From: Myxococcales bacterium
Lineage (GTDB): Bacteria; Myxococcota_A; Polyangia; Palsa-1104; JAEUJZ01
Direction: 5' to 3'
Length of the DNA stretch: 46,936 nt
Assembly (NCBI GenBank): GCA_016794505.1
Contig: JAEUJZ010000083.1
Coordinates: forward strand, 1-46,936
Shown piece after piece: positions 33,427-40,987 of this stretch. Made by a program: the position numbers and the translations under genes. The number at the start of each line of letters is the position of its first letter. Position 1 is the first letter of the stretch. Under the pieces are notes generated by a model, which was not told where the DNA came from, ran no database searches, and saw only the letters and a list, made by a program, of their open reading frames with translations.

Positions 33427-33555
33427 GGTTCGGTTCTTGTTCGGTTGCGGTTCGGTTCTTGTTCGGTTCGGGGTGCCAAAATCGCGCTTCCGACGGAGAA
33501 GATCGTGAGGGCCTACCCCGGAGCCGGTTCGGTTTTTGTTCGGTTGCGGTTCGGT
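33427..33555. repeat. Cluster of 22-bp direct repeats in a divergent intergenic region
   Basis: Two tandem 22-bp copies beginning GGTTCGGTTCTTGTTC lie at 33427-33448 and 33449-33470, differing only in the last two bases. A third copy with one change (GGTTCGGTTTTTGTTC) is at 33526-33547, followed by a partial copy to 33555. They fill much of the 273-bp gap between the XRE-methyltransferase gene and the divergent XRE gene. They look like iteron-type binding sites. Confidence 0.85.
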
Positions 33556-33593
33556 CAGAGTTGTAGTTCCGAAAGCGAACTCAACCACGCAGC

Positions 33594-34307
33594 ATGGCGT
33601 GGCTGATGAGTTTGCTTTCAACCCAGCTCCGCCTCCCGAAGTCTGCGAGGGCTCAACAGTTCGCTGCACTCCCCAGAAGCGCACGGCCAACAAGCCACCG
33701 CGCACGAATCCACCAGCGACTGAGAATAGAAGCCGCATGGAACGCCGCGCTATGTGAGGACGACCATCGACTTCTGACTAACCACGAGCGCACCTGGCGA
33801 GCCGCGCACTTCGCGGGCTATCGCGCCGTCGGCGATCTGCTCTACGAGCACAGGTGCTGCCCTCGCTGCAAGGCCACGATATCGCGTCCGACTCGGTTCA
33901 TCGACGCGCTGCACCTGTTGCTCGCAGAACTGCAATCGCCACAACAGCCCAGTGAGATCGTCACGCACTCCACGTCGCTGCTGCTGTCCTGGGCTGGCAG
34001 CAATCTGCCGATGTGCCTGGGTCTCGCAAGCCTGCCCGACCAGCACGCACGGGCCGGCAACCTCACCCTAGTTGACGAGCGCAGGGACTGGCGGCAGTTC
34101 GGTCTCGACCTTCGCCAGCGACGTGAAGCTGCGGGCCTGACCCGCGAACAACTCTGCACCCTCGCCGGCATCGCGCACGCCACCGTCCGCAACATCGAGA
34201 CCGGACGCCACCGCCCCACCGCGAGAATCCTTCGTCGCCTGGTCGCGGTGCCGGCTCTGCGGTTGTCGGAAACTCGCGACCTCGTGGGCCAGGACAGTCC
34301 GCCATGA
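33594..34307 (+). CDS. XRE-family HTH protein, divergent partner of the XRE-methyltransferase
   Basis: This 237-residue protein has a C-terminal XRE HTH at about 168-221 (FGLDLRQRREAAGLTREQLC, then GIAHATVRNIETGRHRP). Its last part, VRNIETGRHRP..ILRRLVAVPALRL, matches the HTH of the divergent fusion protein (IRNIESQRRRP..LMLKLLAVPELDL), so the two share ancestry. The N-terminal half has HRCCPRCKAT at about 86-95, a possible zinc knuckle with too few ligands to be sure, and is otherwise unassigned. The first 45 residues are Arg/Ser-rich with a poor start context, so the true start may lie later. It probably binds the 22-bp repeats upstream (inference). Confidence 0.65.
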   Translation: MAWLMSLLSTQLRLPKSARAQQFAALPRSARPTSHRARIHQRLRIEAAWNAALCEDDHRLLTNHERTWRAAHFAGYRAVGDLLYEHRCCPRCKATISRPTRFIDALHLLLAELQSPQQPSEIVTHSTSLLLSWAGSNLPMCLGLASLPDQHARAGNLTLVDERRDWRQFGLDLRQRREAAGLTREQLCTLAGIAHATVRNIETGRHRPTARILRRLVAVPALRLSETRDLVGQDSPP

Positions 34308-34344
34308 CACCCAGACAATCTTCGTGGCACACAGCCCGACGAAT

Positions 34345-34453
34345 CCGAGGCTGCCCACCCGTTATGACCGGGGCCAGCCTCGGCTCACAACACAGCCCCG
34401 CCGAGGACCCGAGGCTGCCCACCTGTTGCCCACCGATGCCCCGAGGCTGCCCA
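34345..34453 (+). repeat. Three CCGAGGCTGCCCA repeats on a 32-bp spacing
   Basis: Identical 13-bp copies start at 34345, 34409 and 34441, at offsets of 64 and 32 bp. Near the missing position (34376-34383) lies AGCCTCGG, the inverse of the first eight bases. Thirty-two bp is about three DNA turns, so proteins bound here would sit on one face. It lies about 270 bp upstream of the toxin-like gene, with no supportable gene between. Confidence 0.75.
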
Positions 34454-34724
34454 ATCCTGCCCCGATCTTGCCCAGTAACTCGCAGCCGGGATGTCACATC
34501 AGCGGCCAGTCCGCTGTCGCGGCACCCCGCAATCTTGGGTGGCACTGCGGTTGCTCTTGATCGCGCCCACGCACTGCGGGGCCGCTCTGACTGTCGGAGA
34601 GCAGGGCTATGGTCTGACAACCGAACTCAGCCGTGTGGTAGGTTCCTGGCCCTTTCCTCTGCACCCATGCCGCCGCGCTGAGCGACGGCCCTGTCCCATT
34701 TTTTTGCCGCACCTGGAGTTCGAG

Positions 34725-37031
34725 ATGATCGCCGTTCTATCGTTTCTCCGTCGATGCTTCCTGCTGTGCAGCCTCATAGCCGTTTGGTTTTCGATGCGTC
34801 CTGCGCAGGCGCAGCCGATGGCCGCGCCGCCGACTGTGCCATCGCCATTGCCAGTGCTGCGCATGCCCAGCCTGGCGGTCGGTACGCGCTGCTTCGGCTT
34901 TCTGCCCTGCACGCAGATCGATCGCTTTGGCCTGCGTCTGCGGGCTGCGGCGCTCGTCGCGTTCCGACCTGAACGAGCGCACGAGCGCGACCTATACGCC
35001 GCTCGCATTCAGCTAACGCCGTCGATCACGCTGATGGAATGGGCCGAACTGGGCGTCGCAATCCCGATCACGCTGTACAAAAAGGACGCGGGCATCGCGC
35101 CGATCTACGAACCGCTTGCGCCGTTTGGTCGCGTGCGCATTCCCCTGGAAGGGCTGCTCGGCGGCGTCGCTACGACGGCGTTCGTGCGTGTGCCCATCGT
35201 CGCGGGGCCGTTCGTCGGGGGGCTGCCGACAACCACGACGGATCTACCCTACCGGCCCGCGTCGCACTTCGAGCTGGGCTTGGCGCTGCACAAGCGCATC
35301 GGTCCCATCAGCGCATCCGCGGCCCTCGCCAGCGCCGTCGCACAGAGCCGTGTCGAGATCTCCGGCGGCGGCGAACTTTCGTATCGCTTCAGCATCCTCA
35401 CCCTGTTCGTGCAGGGGCATGGCGTCGGCATCCCCAAATGCCCCAAAGAGGAAGCCGACCTGAACTTCTGCGCGTCAGGATTTCGGTTCGCCGGGGGTGC
35501 GCGGTTCACCTTCGATCTCGGACAGGGCGGACTGTTCGTTGGCGCAGGCGGCGGCAGCGTAGAGCCGGGCTGGATGATCGGCGGACAGCTTGGCCTGGAC
35601 TATGACGAAGGCGTGCGGCGTATGCACGGCGACGGGCACGAGGCTGCGCAAAGGTGGTGGCAAGCGCGCTTTGATGCGACGGCTGCCGCGTGGGCGAAGT
35701 GGCGCAGCGCCGCTGCGGTTTGGCACGAAGACAAAGCCGTTGCCGCACGCCGCGTGCTTCCCACACCGGGAATCTTTACGCCGGTCTTGGGCGCACAAGC
35801 GCCACCGCAGTCGCCATGGCTGGATCAGCTCCTCGATGATGCACCGCACCCGTTCCCGTCTGCGCCAGTTGCCCCCGCGCCGGCCAGCGCCAGCGCCGGC
35901 AGTACGCCAAGCTCCGCGCCGACCGCCATCCGCGGGAACTCGCCACCGCGCTCACACCCTGCGCATCCGCGACGAGCTGCGCCGCACAACCCGCTAAAGG
36001 CCGCACTTGCCGATGCCCGACGCGGTCAGGTGCCGCCGGTTCCGGGTTTCATCGTCCGCTGGGATGACCCCAACAAGCTGCGCGACGCCGAACTTGAACA
36101 GCTCGCTTGGCAAATCGAGCGCGAACGACAGGCACAGCACGAGCAAGAGCGGTGGCGCCAGTCTCCGGCGCTGCCGCCAATGGAGAAGGTGATGTTGAAC
36201 TGGGTGGCGACTGCGCCGGCTCGCGCCGTGCTCGGCTTGCTCGCCGTGTCTGGCCCCGGTCGCCGCGCGGAAGCCGAAGAACAGATGCGCAAGCTGCGCC
36301 CGCTGCCATGCAGCCCTGCCGAAGAGGAAGCGTGCGGTGCCGTCGAGACGATGCTCGATCAGACCGTGCTGCTGCTTGGCCCGGCGGCAGCAGAGACCGC
36401 GCTGGTTCGCGGCAGCACGCTGCTCGCGGCACGCGAGGCAGCAACGGCTGCGGGGCGGGGAGCGGAGTTCGCGGCAGCGGAGGCCAGCGCGCTTGCGGGG
36501 GCGGGCGCTGTCGAAGTGGGCGAGTCGGCTGCGCCCCGTTTTGCTGGGCTGCTGGATCGCCTATCACCGCGACTCAACCCGATGAACTATCGCGCCTGTG
36601 GGATGAATTGCGGCGTAGGTGGCATTGAGTTTACGCCGCCAAGACCATCGACAGGCGCGGCTGTCGCCGAAGCTACCGAGGCCATCGAGGGTGAGGCTGT
36701 CCATGCCGTTCCTGCGTACAGGCCCCCGCAGGTGTTGGGCCGAGGCTCTACGGCGAATCTGGCCAAGGAAACGACACTGCCCAGGAACGTCCGGGAACAA
36801 CTGGCGGTCGAACAAGCCATGGCTGAGCCAACCGCAGGCAACGAACTTGAACGGATTGGGATGAATGATCCTCGTTGGCCTGCCTCGGATGGTTGGGTAA
36901 AGATGGAGCAGGAAATACAGACCGGAGGACGCGAAGGCTCCGTCACTGTCCATTACGTGCGCAACAAGGCTACGGGTGAAATCGACGACTTCAAAATCGT
37001 CCTACGCGGTCAAAGCAAGAAAGTCAGGTAG
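34725..37031 (+). CDS. Secreted protein with polymorphic-toxin-like C-terminus
   Basis: The protein is 768 residues from the ATG at 34725 (GGAG eight bases upstream). The upstream open frame to 34491 has no signal. An N-terminal signal peptide ends near AQAQ. Residues about 35-300 contain repeated Gly/aromatic beta-strand patterns like an outer-membrane or surface domain. A Pro/Ala/Ser linker, an Ala-rich region and a short Cys-containing segment follow. The last 90 residues (ELERIGMNDPRWPASDGWVK, then VTVHYVRNKATGEIDDFKIV) resemble C-terminal modules attached to RHS/CdiA-type toxins. The gene behind it, 7 bp away and AT-richer, fits an immunity gene. The toxic activity cannot be named from sequence. 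Confidence 0.65.
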   Translation: MIAVLSFLRRCFLLCSLIAVWFSMRPAQAQPMAAPPTVPSPLPVLRMPSLAVGTRCFGFLPCTQIDRFGLRLRAAALVAFRPERAHERDLYAARIQLTPSITLMEWAELGVAIPITLYKKDAGIAPIYEPLAPFGRVRIPLEGLLGGVATTAFVRVPIVAGPFVGGLPTTTTDLPYRPASHFELGLALHKRIGPISASAALASAVAQSRVEISGGGELSYRFSILTLFVQGHGVGIPKCPKEEADLNFCASGFRFAGGARFTFDLGQGGLFVGAGGGSVEPGWMIGGQLGLDYDEGVRRMHGDGHEAAQRWWQARFDATAAAWAKWRSAAAVWHEDKAVAARRVLPTPGIFTPVLGAQAPPQSPWLDQLLDDAPHPFPSAPVAPAPASASAGSTPSSAPTAIRGNSPPRSHPAHPRRAAPHNPLKAALADARRGQVPPVPGFIVRWDDPNKLRDAELEQLAWQIERERQAQHEQERWRQSPALPPMEKVMLNWVATAPARAVLGLLAVSGPGRRAEAEEQMRKLRPLPCSPAEEEACGAVETMLDQTVLLLGPAAAETALVRGSTLLAAREAATAAGRGAEFAAAEASALAGAGAVEVGESAAPRFAGLLDRLSPRLNPMNYRACGMNCGVGGIEFTPPRPSTGAAVAEATEAIEGEAVHAVPAYRPPQVLGRGSTANLAKETTLPRNVREQLAVEQAMAEPTAGNELERIGMNDPRWPASDGWVKMEQEIQTGGREGSVTVHYVRNKATGEIDDFKIVLRGQSKKVR

Positions 37032-37038
37032 AAGGGTC

Positions 37039-37641
37039 ATGCGAATTATTGCACGGAATGTGAAAACATCAGAATGTCCACCAGCACTTGAACCATTCTT
37101 GCGTCAGGTCTTTGTTACGCCGATGCGGGAATACGAAGTTCACTCCGTAGCTACTGTTGATGGCATTTCATTCGTTTCTATTATCGATGACACTGGTTCC
37201 GAGAGCCGGAAGCCAATTTGGCTATTCGATATCTTGGACAAATCGATGCCCGAGGACTGGATCTGCAATCTATTCCCTGAACAGGGCGCAGTCGTGATCG
37301 GTCCATCATTTGTAGCCAAAGATGCCGAATCCTACAGCCGACTCGTCGAGCGTGACCCAGACATAACCACACAGTTCTGGGATCGTGTGCGCGCTCGTAG
37401 GCGCAAGGTTGTACGAACGATCTTGCTGACAGACTGGGATCCAATCGGCACCCGCGCCGAACCAGAAGGGCAAGACCTTTATGACCCATACATACCGGAT
37501 TTACTTCATTTAATCGAACACAATCCCTCGGAAACTGATGTGTTCAATTATCTATGGGAAGTAGTAAATGATAAGCTTGGCGTGATCGGAGATCGAGCGA
37601 AGACATCTTTAACGGCGGGGCGGATTCTGGCTGCCGTCTAG
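37039..37641 (+). CDS. Putative immunity protein for the upstream toxin-like protein
   Basis: The protein is 200 residues from the ATG at 37039 with AAGG close upstream, seven bases after the preceding stop. There is no signal peptide, so it is cytoplasmic. It is acidic and of mixed alpha/beta character, with no family I recognise. Base composition and codon use are clearly more AT-rich than the neighbouring genes, as is common for exchangeable toxin-immunity cassettes. The immunity role is inferred from position, size and composition only. A GTG at 36976 would start inside the toxin gene and is less likely. Confidence 0.6.
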   Translation: MRIIARNVKTSECPPALEPFLRQVFVTPMREYEVHSVATVDGISFVSIIDDTGSESRKPIWLFDILDKSMPEDWICNLFPEQGAVVIGPSFVAKDAESYSRLVERDPDITTQFWDRVRARRRKVVRTILLTDWDPIGTRAEPEGQDLYDPYIPDLLHLIEHNPSETDVFNYLWEVVNDKLGVIGDRAKTSLTAGRILAAV

Positions 37642-37685
37642 CCTGAAGGTGCGAATCGCAGGTGATTGATCCTATTTGGCTGCCA

Positions 37686-38342
37686 TTACGGCATACCTTG
37701 AATGGCGATCGACTCAATCTGCCAACCCTGCGCAGTCCCGCCGACTGCGACGCCAGACGAGATCTTTAGGAGGGGCTGGAAACTGCCCATAGCGGTGACA
37801 GGCAGGTCCACTTTTGCGATCTGGTACACGTTGTACTGACGCGGTTGTGCTCCCGTCATGTGGGCGAGTAGCCGTTTCGCAGGGTCATCTGCCCCCAGCA
37901 TGATCTGGGCCTTCTGCTGAGTCTCATTCAGGTCTGCTCTCTGAATGACAGCTAGCGTGAACGTGCTGTATTTTTGGTAGTCACCGCTGCTCAGCGCCGG
38001 CAAGGTGGCCGAGCAGGTGGACATGAAAGTCGAGAAGTTGTTGACCTGGAGTTTTCCGCTAGCGGATACCCAACCGGCACCACTGGTACAGGTGAAGTCC
38101 CATCCGGCCAAGCTGCTGAGTTGCGTCACCTTGTCGAAGTCCACGCACAGCAAGTTGTCCCCGGCCAGCCCCTTTGCCGCTGCACATTTGGGAGCAGGGG
38201 TGGCGAGATCCTGCGGCGGAGTGTGCAGGTCCACCGTGGAACACGAGCCTCCATCGTCCAGGTCACGAACCGAGATGCCCTGGCAGTTCGATGTCGCCGC
38301 CAGCAGCGATGCGCTCACAAGGAGCAGTGTCGATCTCAGCAT
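37686..38342 (-). CDS. Secreted protein of unknown function
   Basis: The protein is 218 residues from the ATG at 38340-38342, preceded by GAGGAAAA. It has a signal peptide (MLRSTLLLVSASLLAATSNC). The Cys at 20 lacks a proper lipobox, so lipid attachment is uncertain. The mature part has a Thr/Pro-rich spacer and then about 150 residues with beta-rich character resembling a concanavalin-like jelly roll (LLCVDFDKVTQLSSLAGWDF, SGKLQVNNFS), a style seen in myxobacterial surface proteins. That fold is only a guess. It is the last gene of the leftward operon, 22 bp after the previous one. Confidence 0.7.
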   Translation of the reverse strand: MLRSTLLLVSASLLAATSNCQGISVRDLDDGGSCSTVDLHTPPQDLATPAPKCAAAKGLAGDNLLCVDFDKVTQLSSLAGWDFTCTSGAGWVSASGKLQVNNFSTFMSTCSATLPALSSGDYQKYSTFTLAVIQRADLNETQQKAQIMLGADDPAKRLLAHMTGAQPRQYNVYQIAKVDLPVTAMGSFQPLLKISSGVAVGGTAQGWQIESIAIQGMP

Positions 38343-38364
38343 GTCCGTTTTCCTCAACGCAATC

Positions 38365-39657
38365 CTACTGTGGACATTGAAAGCTTGTAGAACTTCCACT
38401 GTTTGAGCCGTGCGCACCGCCACTCCCGCGGTCCAGCAGCAGCGTTGTGGGGATGGCCACTCCAAGGGTCAGCAGTGATGCTCCGGCCATTGCCCATGCT
38501 GGCCCGTACAGCGTGTGATCCACAGCGCGGCCGTTGCTCTGGACGGTAGAAATCGACGTTTGATCCAGACCAAAGAGCAGAATGGATGTCGCTGCTGAGG
38601 CCGCAAAAGCTCCCCAGGCGAGCCCGGTCACGATGCGGTTGCGGTGCGCTTGTACAGAGGACATTGGGTTGCCCAGATCTGCCGAAGTGACGGCGATGTT
38701 GGCACCATTGCAGACCGGGAACGGCTGGCAGACCTCCGGTGGGGCGGGCATGGTCTGGGCGCGTGAGCCGCATTGGTCGCCGCGGCAGCGGTCGAGCAGG
38801 TTGCCGGTCGCGGTGCGCAGCTTGTTGATGAGTTCCTCTTTGTCGCAGGCGGGGCAGTCGACGGCCAGGTAGTCGCTGGTCTGGTTGCGTGCGTCGTATA
38901 GGAACAGCTCGACCTTGCCTTCCTGCTGCACATCGGCGACCAGCACTTGCTCGGGCTGGCCTTTGCTGACGATGCGCGCCACTACGTCAGGGTTGTTGTA
39001 ATCCCTGGCGCGGATGCTGATCTCGTCAGCGCGCATGCCGGTGGACTTGATCACGCTCTCCATCGCGCTTTGAATGGCGGCCTTGTGGCGACCTTCGCCG
39101 TAGGCGATGTAGTGGACCTTGGTGACGGGTGGCAGCGATGGCTTTTCGCGGGCCTCGCTGGGCAGCGGCGCGCAGAACGCAGGGATGGGCTTGGTGCTTG
39201 GTCCGAAAGTGGGTCGCTCGATCAGAAGCGGAACGCTGTCGGCGAGTTTGACCTGAAGATCGCAGTCGGGGCAGTAGTGATCGAGGTAGGCGGTCTTGCC
39301 GGTGGCGAGGTCGTAGAGCCAGACCGAGTAGACGGTCCACCGACCGCGCTGCTCGCCGCGTCCGCCGACGATTGCGCCGCTGTGCATGCCAGACGGGCAG
39401 CGCTGTCGAAGCAGCTTGGCGCATGACTCCCCCTGACAGCCAGCCCAGTCTGCGGGTACACGAAGCGTGGTGACGGGATACGCGAGGCGCTTGACGGCGA
39501 CGCGCACGGCTTCTTGCAAGCGCGCATCGGGCGCGCAGCCGCGCTGGAAGTGCCACAGATAGATCTGGGGGTTGTCGGCGCTCTTGGTGTCCTCTGCGGT
39601 GGCGACGACCGGAAGCAGCAGAGCGGCGAGCGCGAGAAGTGAAGGGATGGGCCTCAT
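38365..39657 (-). CDS. Exported protein with C-terminal membrane helices, unknown function
   Basis: This 430-residue protein has a signal peptide (cleavage near VATAED). It then has two similar halves, each with paired cysteines near the end of a strand-rich block (YLDHYCPDCDLQVKLADS and YLAVDCPACDKEELINKL), suggesting an internal duplication with redox-active or metal-binding C-P-x-C pairs. Two hydrophobic helices follow near 345-400. The start ATG overlaps the stop of the thioredoxin-like gene by 4 bp, so the thioredoxin-like protein might act on these cysteines (inference). No family recognised. Confidence 0.75.
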   Translation of the reverse strand: MRPIPSLLALAALLLPVVATAEDTKSADNPQIYLWHFQRGCAPDARLQEAVRVAVKRLAYPVTTLRVPADWAGCQGESCAKLLRQRCPSGMHSGAIVGGRGEQRGRWTVYSVWLYDLATGKTAYLDHYCPDCDLQVKLADSVPLLIERPTFGPSTKPIPAFCAPLPSEAREKPSLPPVTKVHYIAYGEGRHKAAIQSAMESVIKSTGMRADEISIRARDYNNPDVVARIVSKGQPEQVLVADVQQEGKVELFLYDARNQTSDYLAVDCPACDKEELINKLRTATGNLLDRCRGDQCGSRAQTMPAPPEVCQPFPVCNGANIAVTSADLGNPMSSVQAHRNRIVTGLAWGAFAASAATSILLFGLDQTSISTVQSNGRAVDHTLYGPAWAMAGASLLTLGVAIPTTLLLDRGSGGAHGSNSGSSTSFQCPQ

Positions 39658-40277
39658 GGTTGACTGGAGCCTTGAGAGAGAGAGACGAGACGAGCAACGG
39701 TGCCGGCGACGTATCCACGATGCCGCGCGACGCTGCCAATGAGCACAGAGCGCACAACCCGACGATCGTCGAGGATTAGGGTGATGGGCAGCGGCAGGCC
39801 GGTGCGGCTGAGCTGCCGCAGCAGAAACTCACCGAGCGCCGTGTTCTGGTAGATGGGGGCCTTGGGCATACGGGCGCGGTACTTAAACAGGAAGCTCTGC
39901 ATCTCGGCTTGGCCCTGCGTCTGCGACAAATACAGGAACTGAACCTTGCCCGGATGCGCCCCCTCCACTTGCTCGGCCAGCTCACGCAGGATGGGGAACT
40001 CTTCGCGGCATGGCTTGCACCAGTCCGCCCACAGGTGAACGATGACGACGGCCGCGCGCTCGTTTGGTGCATCCGCGCCGCGCGCTACCTGCCAGTTCGA
40101 GTCCTTCTCGTCCCACACCAGAAGGTTCTTGAGGTATCCCGCCAGCGGGAGCTGTTCCAGCGCGTGCGCAGCTTCGGCATCGGTCGAGTCCGCAGACTTG
40201 ATCGGCTCAGCCGCTCGTCCTGCAAACGGCCAGAGCAGAAGCAGCGCAGCGCAGATACAGCGGGTCAGCCAGCGCAT
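39654..40277 (-). CDS. TlpA/ResA-like thioredoxin-fold protein
   Basis: The protein is 207 residues from the ATG at 40275-40277, with GAGGA six bases upstream; a TTG 18 bp earlier is less likely. It has a signal peptide or N-terminal anchor (CICAALLLLWPFAG), so it is periplasmic. The thioredoxin-fold domain has active site WADWCKPC with C87 and C90 and the cis-Pro region LPLPITLILDD, as in TlpA/ResA proteins that reduce disulfides outside the cytoplasm. It overlaps the following secreted C-P-x-C protein gene, a plausible redox partner. Confidence 0.88.
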   Translation of the reverse strand: MRWLTRCICAALLLLWPFAGRAAEPIKSADSTDAEAAHALEQLPLAGYLKNLLVWDEKDSNWQVARGADAPNERAAVVIVHLWADWCKPCREEFPILRELAEQVEGAHPGKVQFLYLSQTQGQAEMQSFLFKYRARMPKAPIYQNTALGEFLLRQLSRTGLPLPITLILDDRRVVRSVLIGSVARHRGYVAGTVARLVSLSQGSSQP

Positions 40278-40288
40278 GGGAGTCCTCG

Positions 40289-40987
40289 TCAGCAATCGGT
40301 TCTAAAGATCCACACACGAAGGCGTCCCTCTTTCTCGCTGGGCTCACCAAGGCGTGGGCGGTCGTTGCGAGACATATAGCTCTTGAGCTGATCCGCCTTG
40401 AGCTTACAGGGCAGCGTCAGCGGTCCCAGGATCTTGATGTTGGCGGGGACTTTGAACTCGCTGCGCACATACTCGACCGTCTCCTTGCCGATGCGCTTGG
40501 CCTCCCGCTCGCCCTCGCTGCCTTCGGCTCGCGGCTGTACCAGGACCAGAAACTTTGTCGTGGGATGGAAGTTGCGAGCCTCGGTCAGAAAACCCAGGTT
40601 GCCGAGCCGAAACGGCACCGGCTGAATCGGCCCCTGCGTGCGCAGGTACATCGTCGTGTGCGGCTGGCTGTCCATGAAGGCCAGCGCGTTGGCGACGCCG
40701 TCCTCAGAGCAGGTATCAGAGCCGCGCTCGCATTCACTGAGGAAGCGCTTAACACGATCGTTGCCGCACTCCAGCTTCCCCCAAAGGGCGTTGATCTCGA
40801 TCGTCAGCGTGCTCTTGAGGCGTTCCAGCTCCTCCGCGGTGCGTGCGCCCTGCGCCTTCACTTCCGCCAGCTCGGCGCGCGTCTCGTCGAGTTGGCGCTG
40901 AAGGCCTGCGGTGCAGCCGCAGGCGGTCAACACCAAGAACGTCAGTCGCAGTCGCCAGCGATGGCACGATCCTATTTGGCCGGGCAT
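40289..40987 (-). CDS. Predicted lipoprotein with coiled coil
   Basis: This 232-residue protein has a signal peptide ending in a good lipobox, LTAC with Cys at 23. A short coiled coil (about 28-65, Glu/Ala/Leu heptads) follows, then a C-terminal domain with strand-helix-strand patterns (FLVLVQPRAEGSEGEREAKRIGKETVEYVRS) loosely resembling OmpA-like peptidoglycan-binding domains; that resemblance is weak. The ATG lies 16 bp inside the end of the kinase gene, so translation is coupled. It probably sits in the envelope together with the kinase's outer domain. Confidence 0.75.
   Translation of the reverse strand: MPGQIGSCHRWRLRLTFLVLTACGCTAGLQRQLDETRAELAEVKAQGARTAEELERLKSTLTIEINALWGKLECGNDRVKRFLSECERGSDTCSEDGVANALAFMDSQPHTTMYLRTQGPIQPVPFRLGNLGFLTEARNFHPTTKFLVLVQPRAEGSEGEREAKRIGKETVEYVRSEFKVPANIKILGPLTLPCKLKADQLKSYMSRNDRPRLGEPSEKEGRLRVWIFRTDC

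Noticed and set aside
33321..33479. 53-codon N-terminal extension of the XRE-methyltransferase
   Set aside because: It translates the 22-bp repeats (Asn-Arg-Thr-Glu-Pro), while GGAG sits before the ATG at 33320.
37669..40982. GATCCTATTTGGC found near 37671 and near 40970
   Set aside because: Only two copies, at unrelated positions relative to the genes; probably chance.
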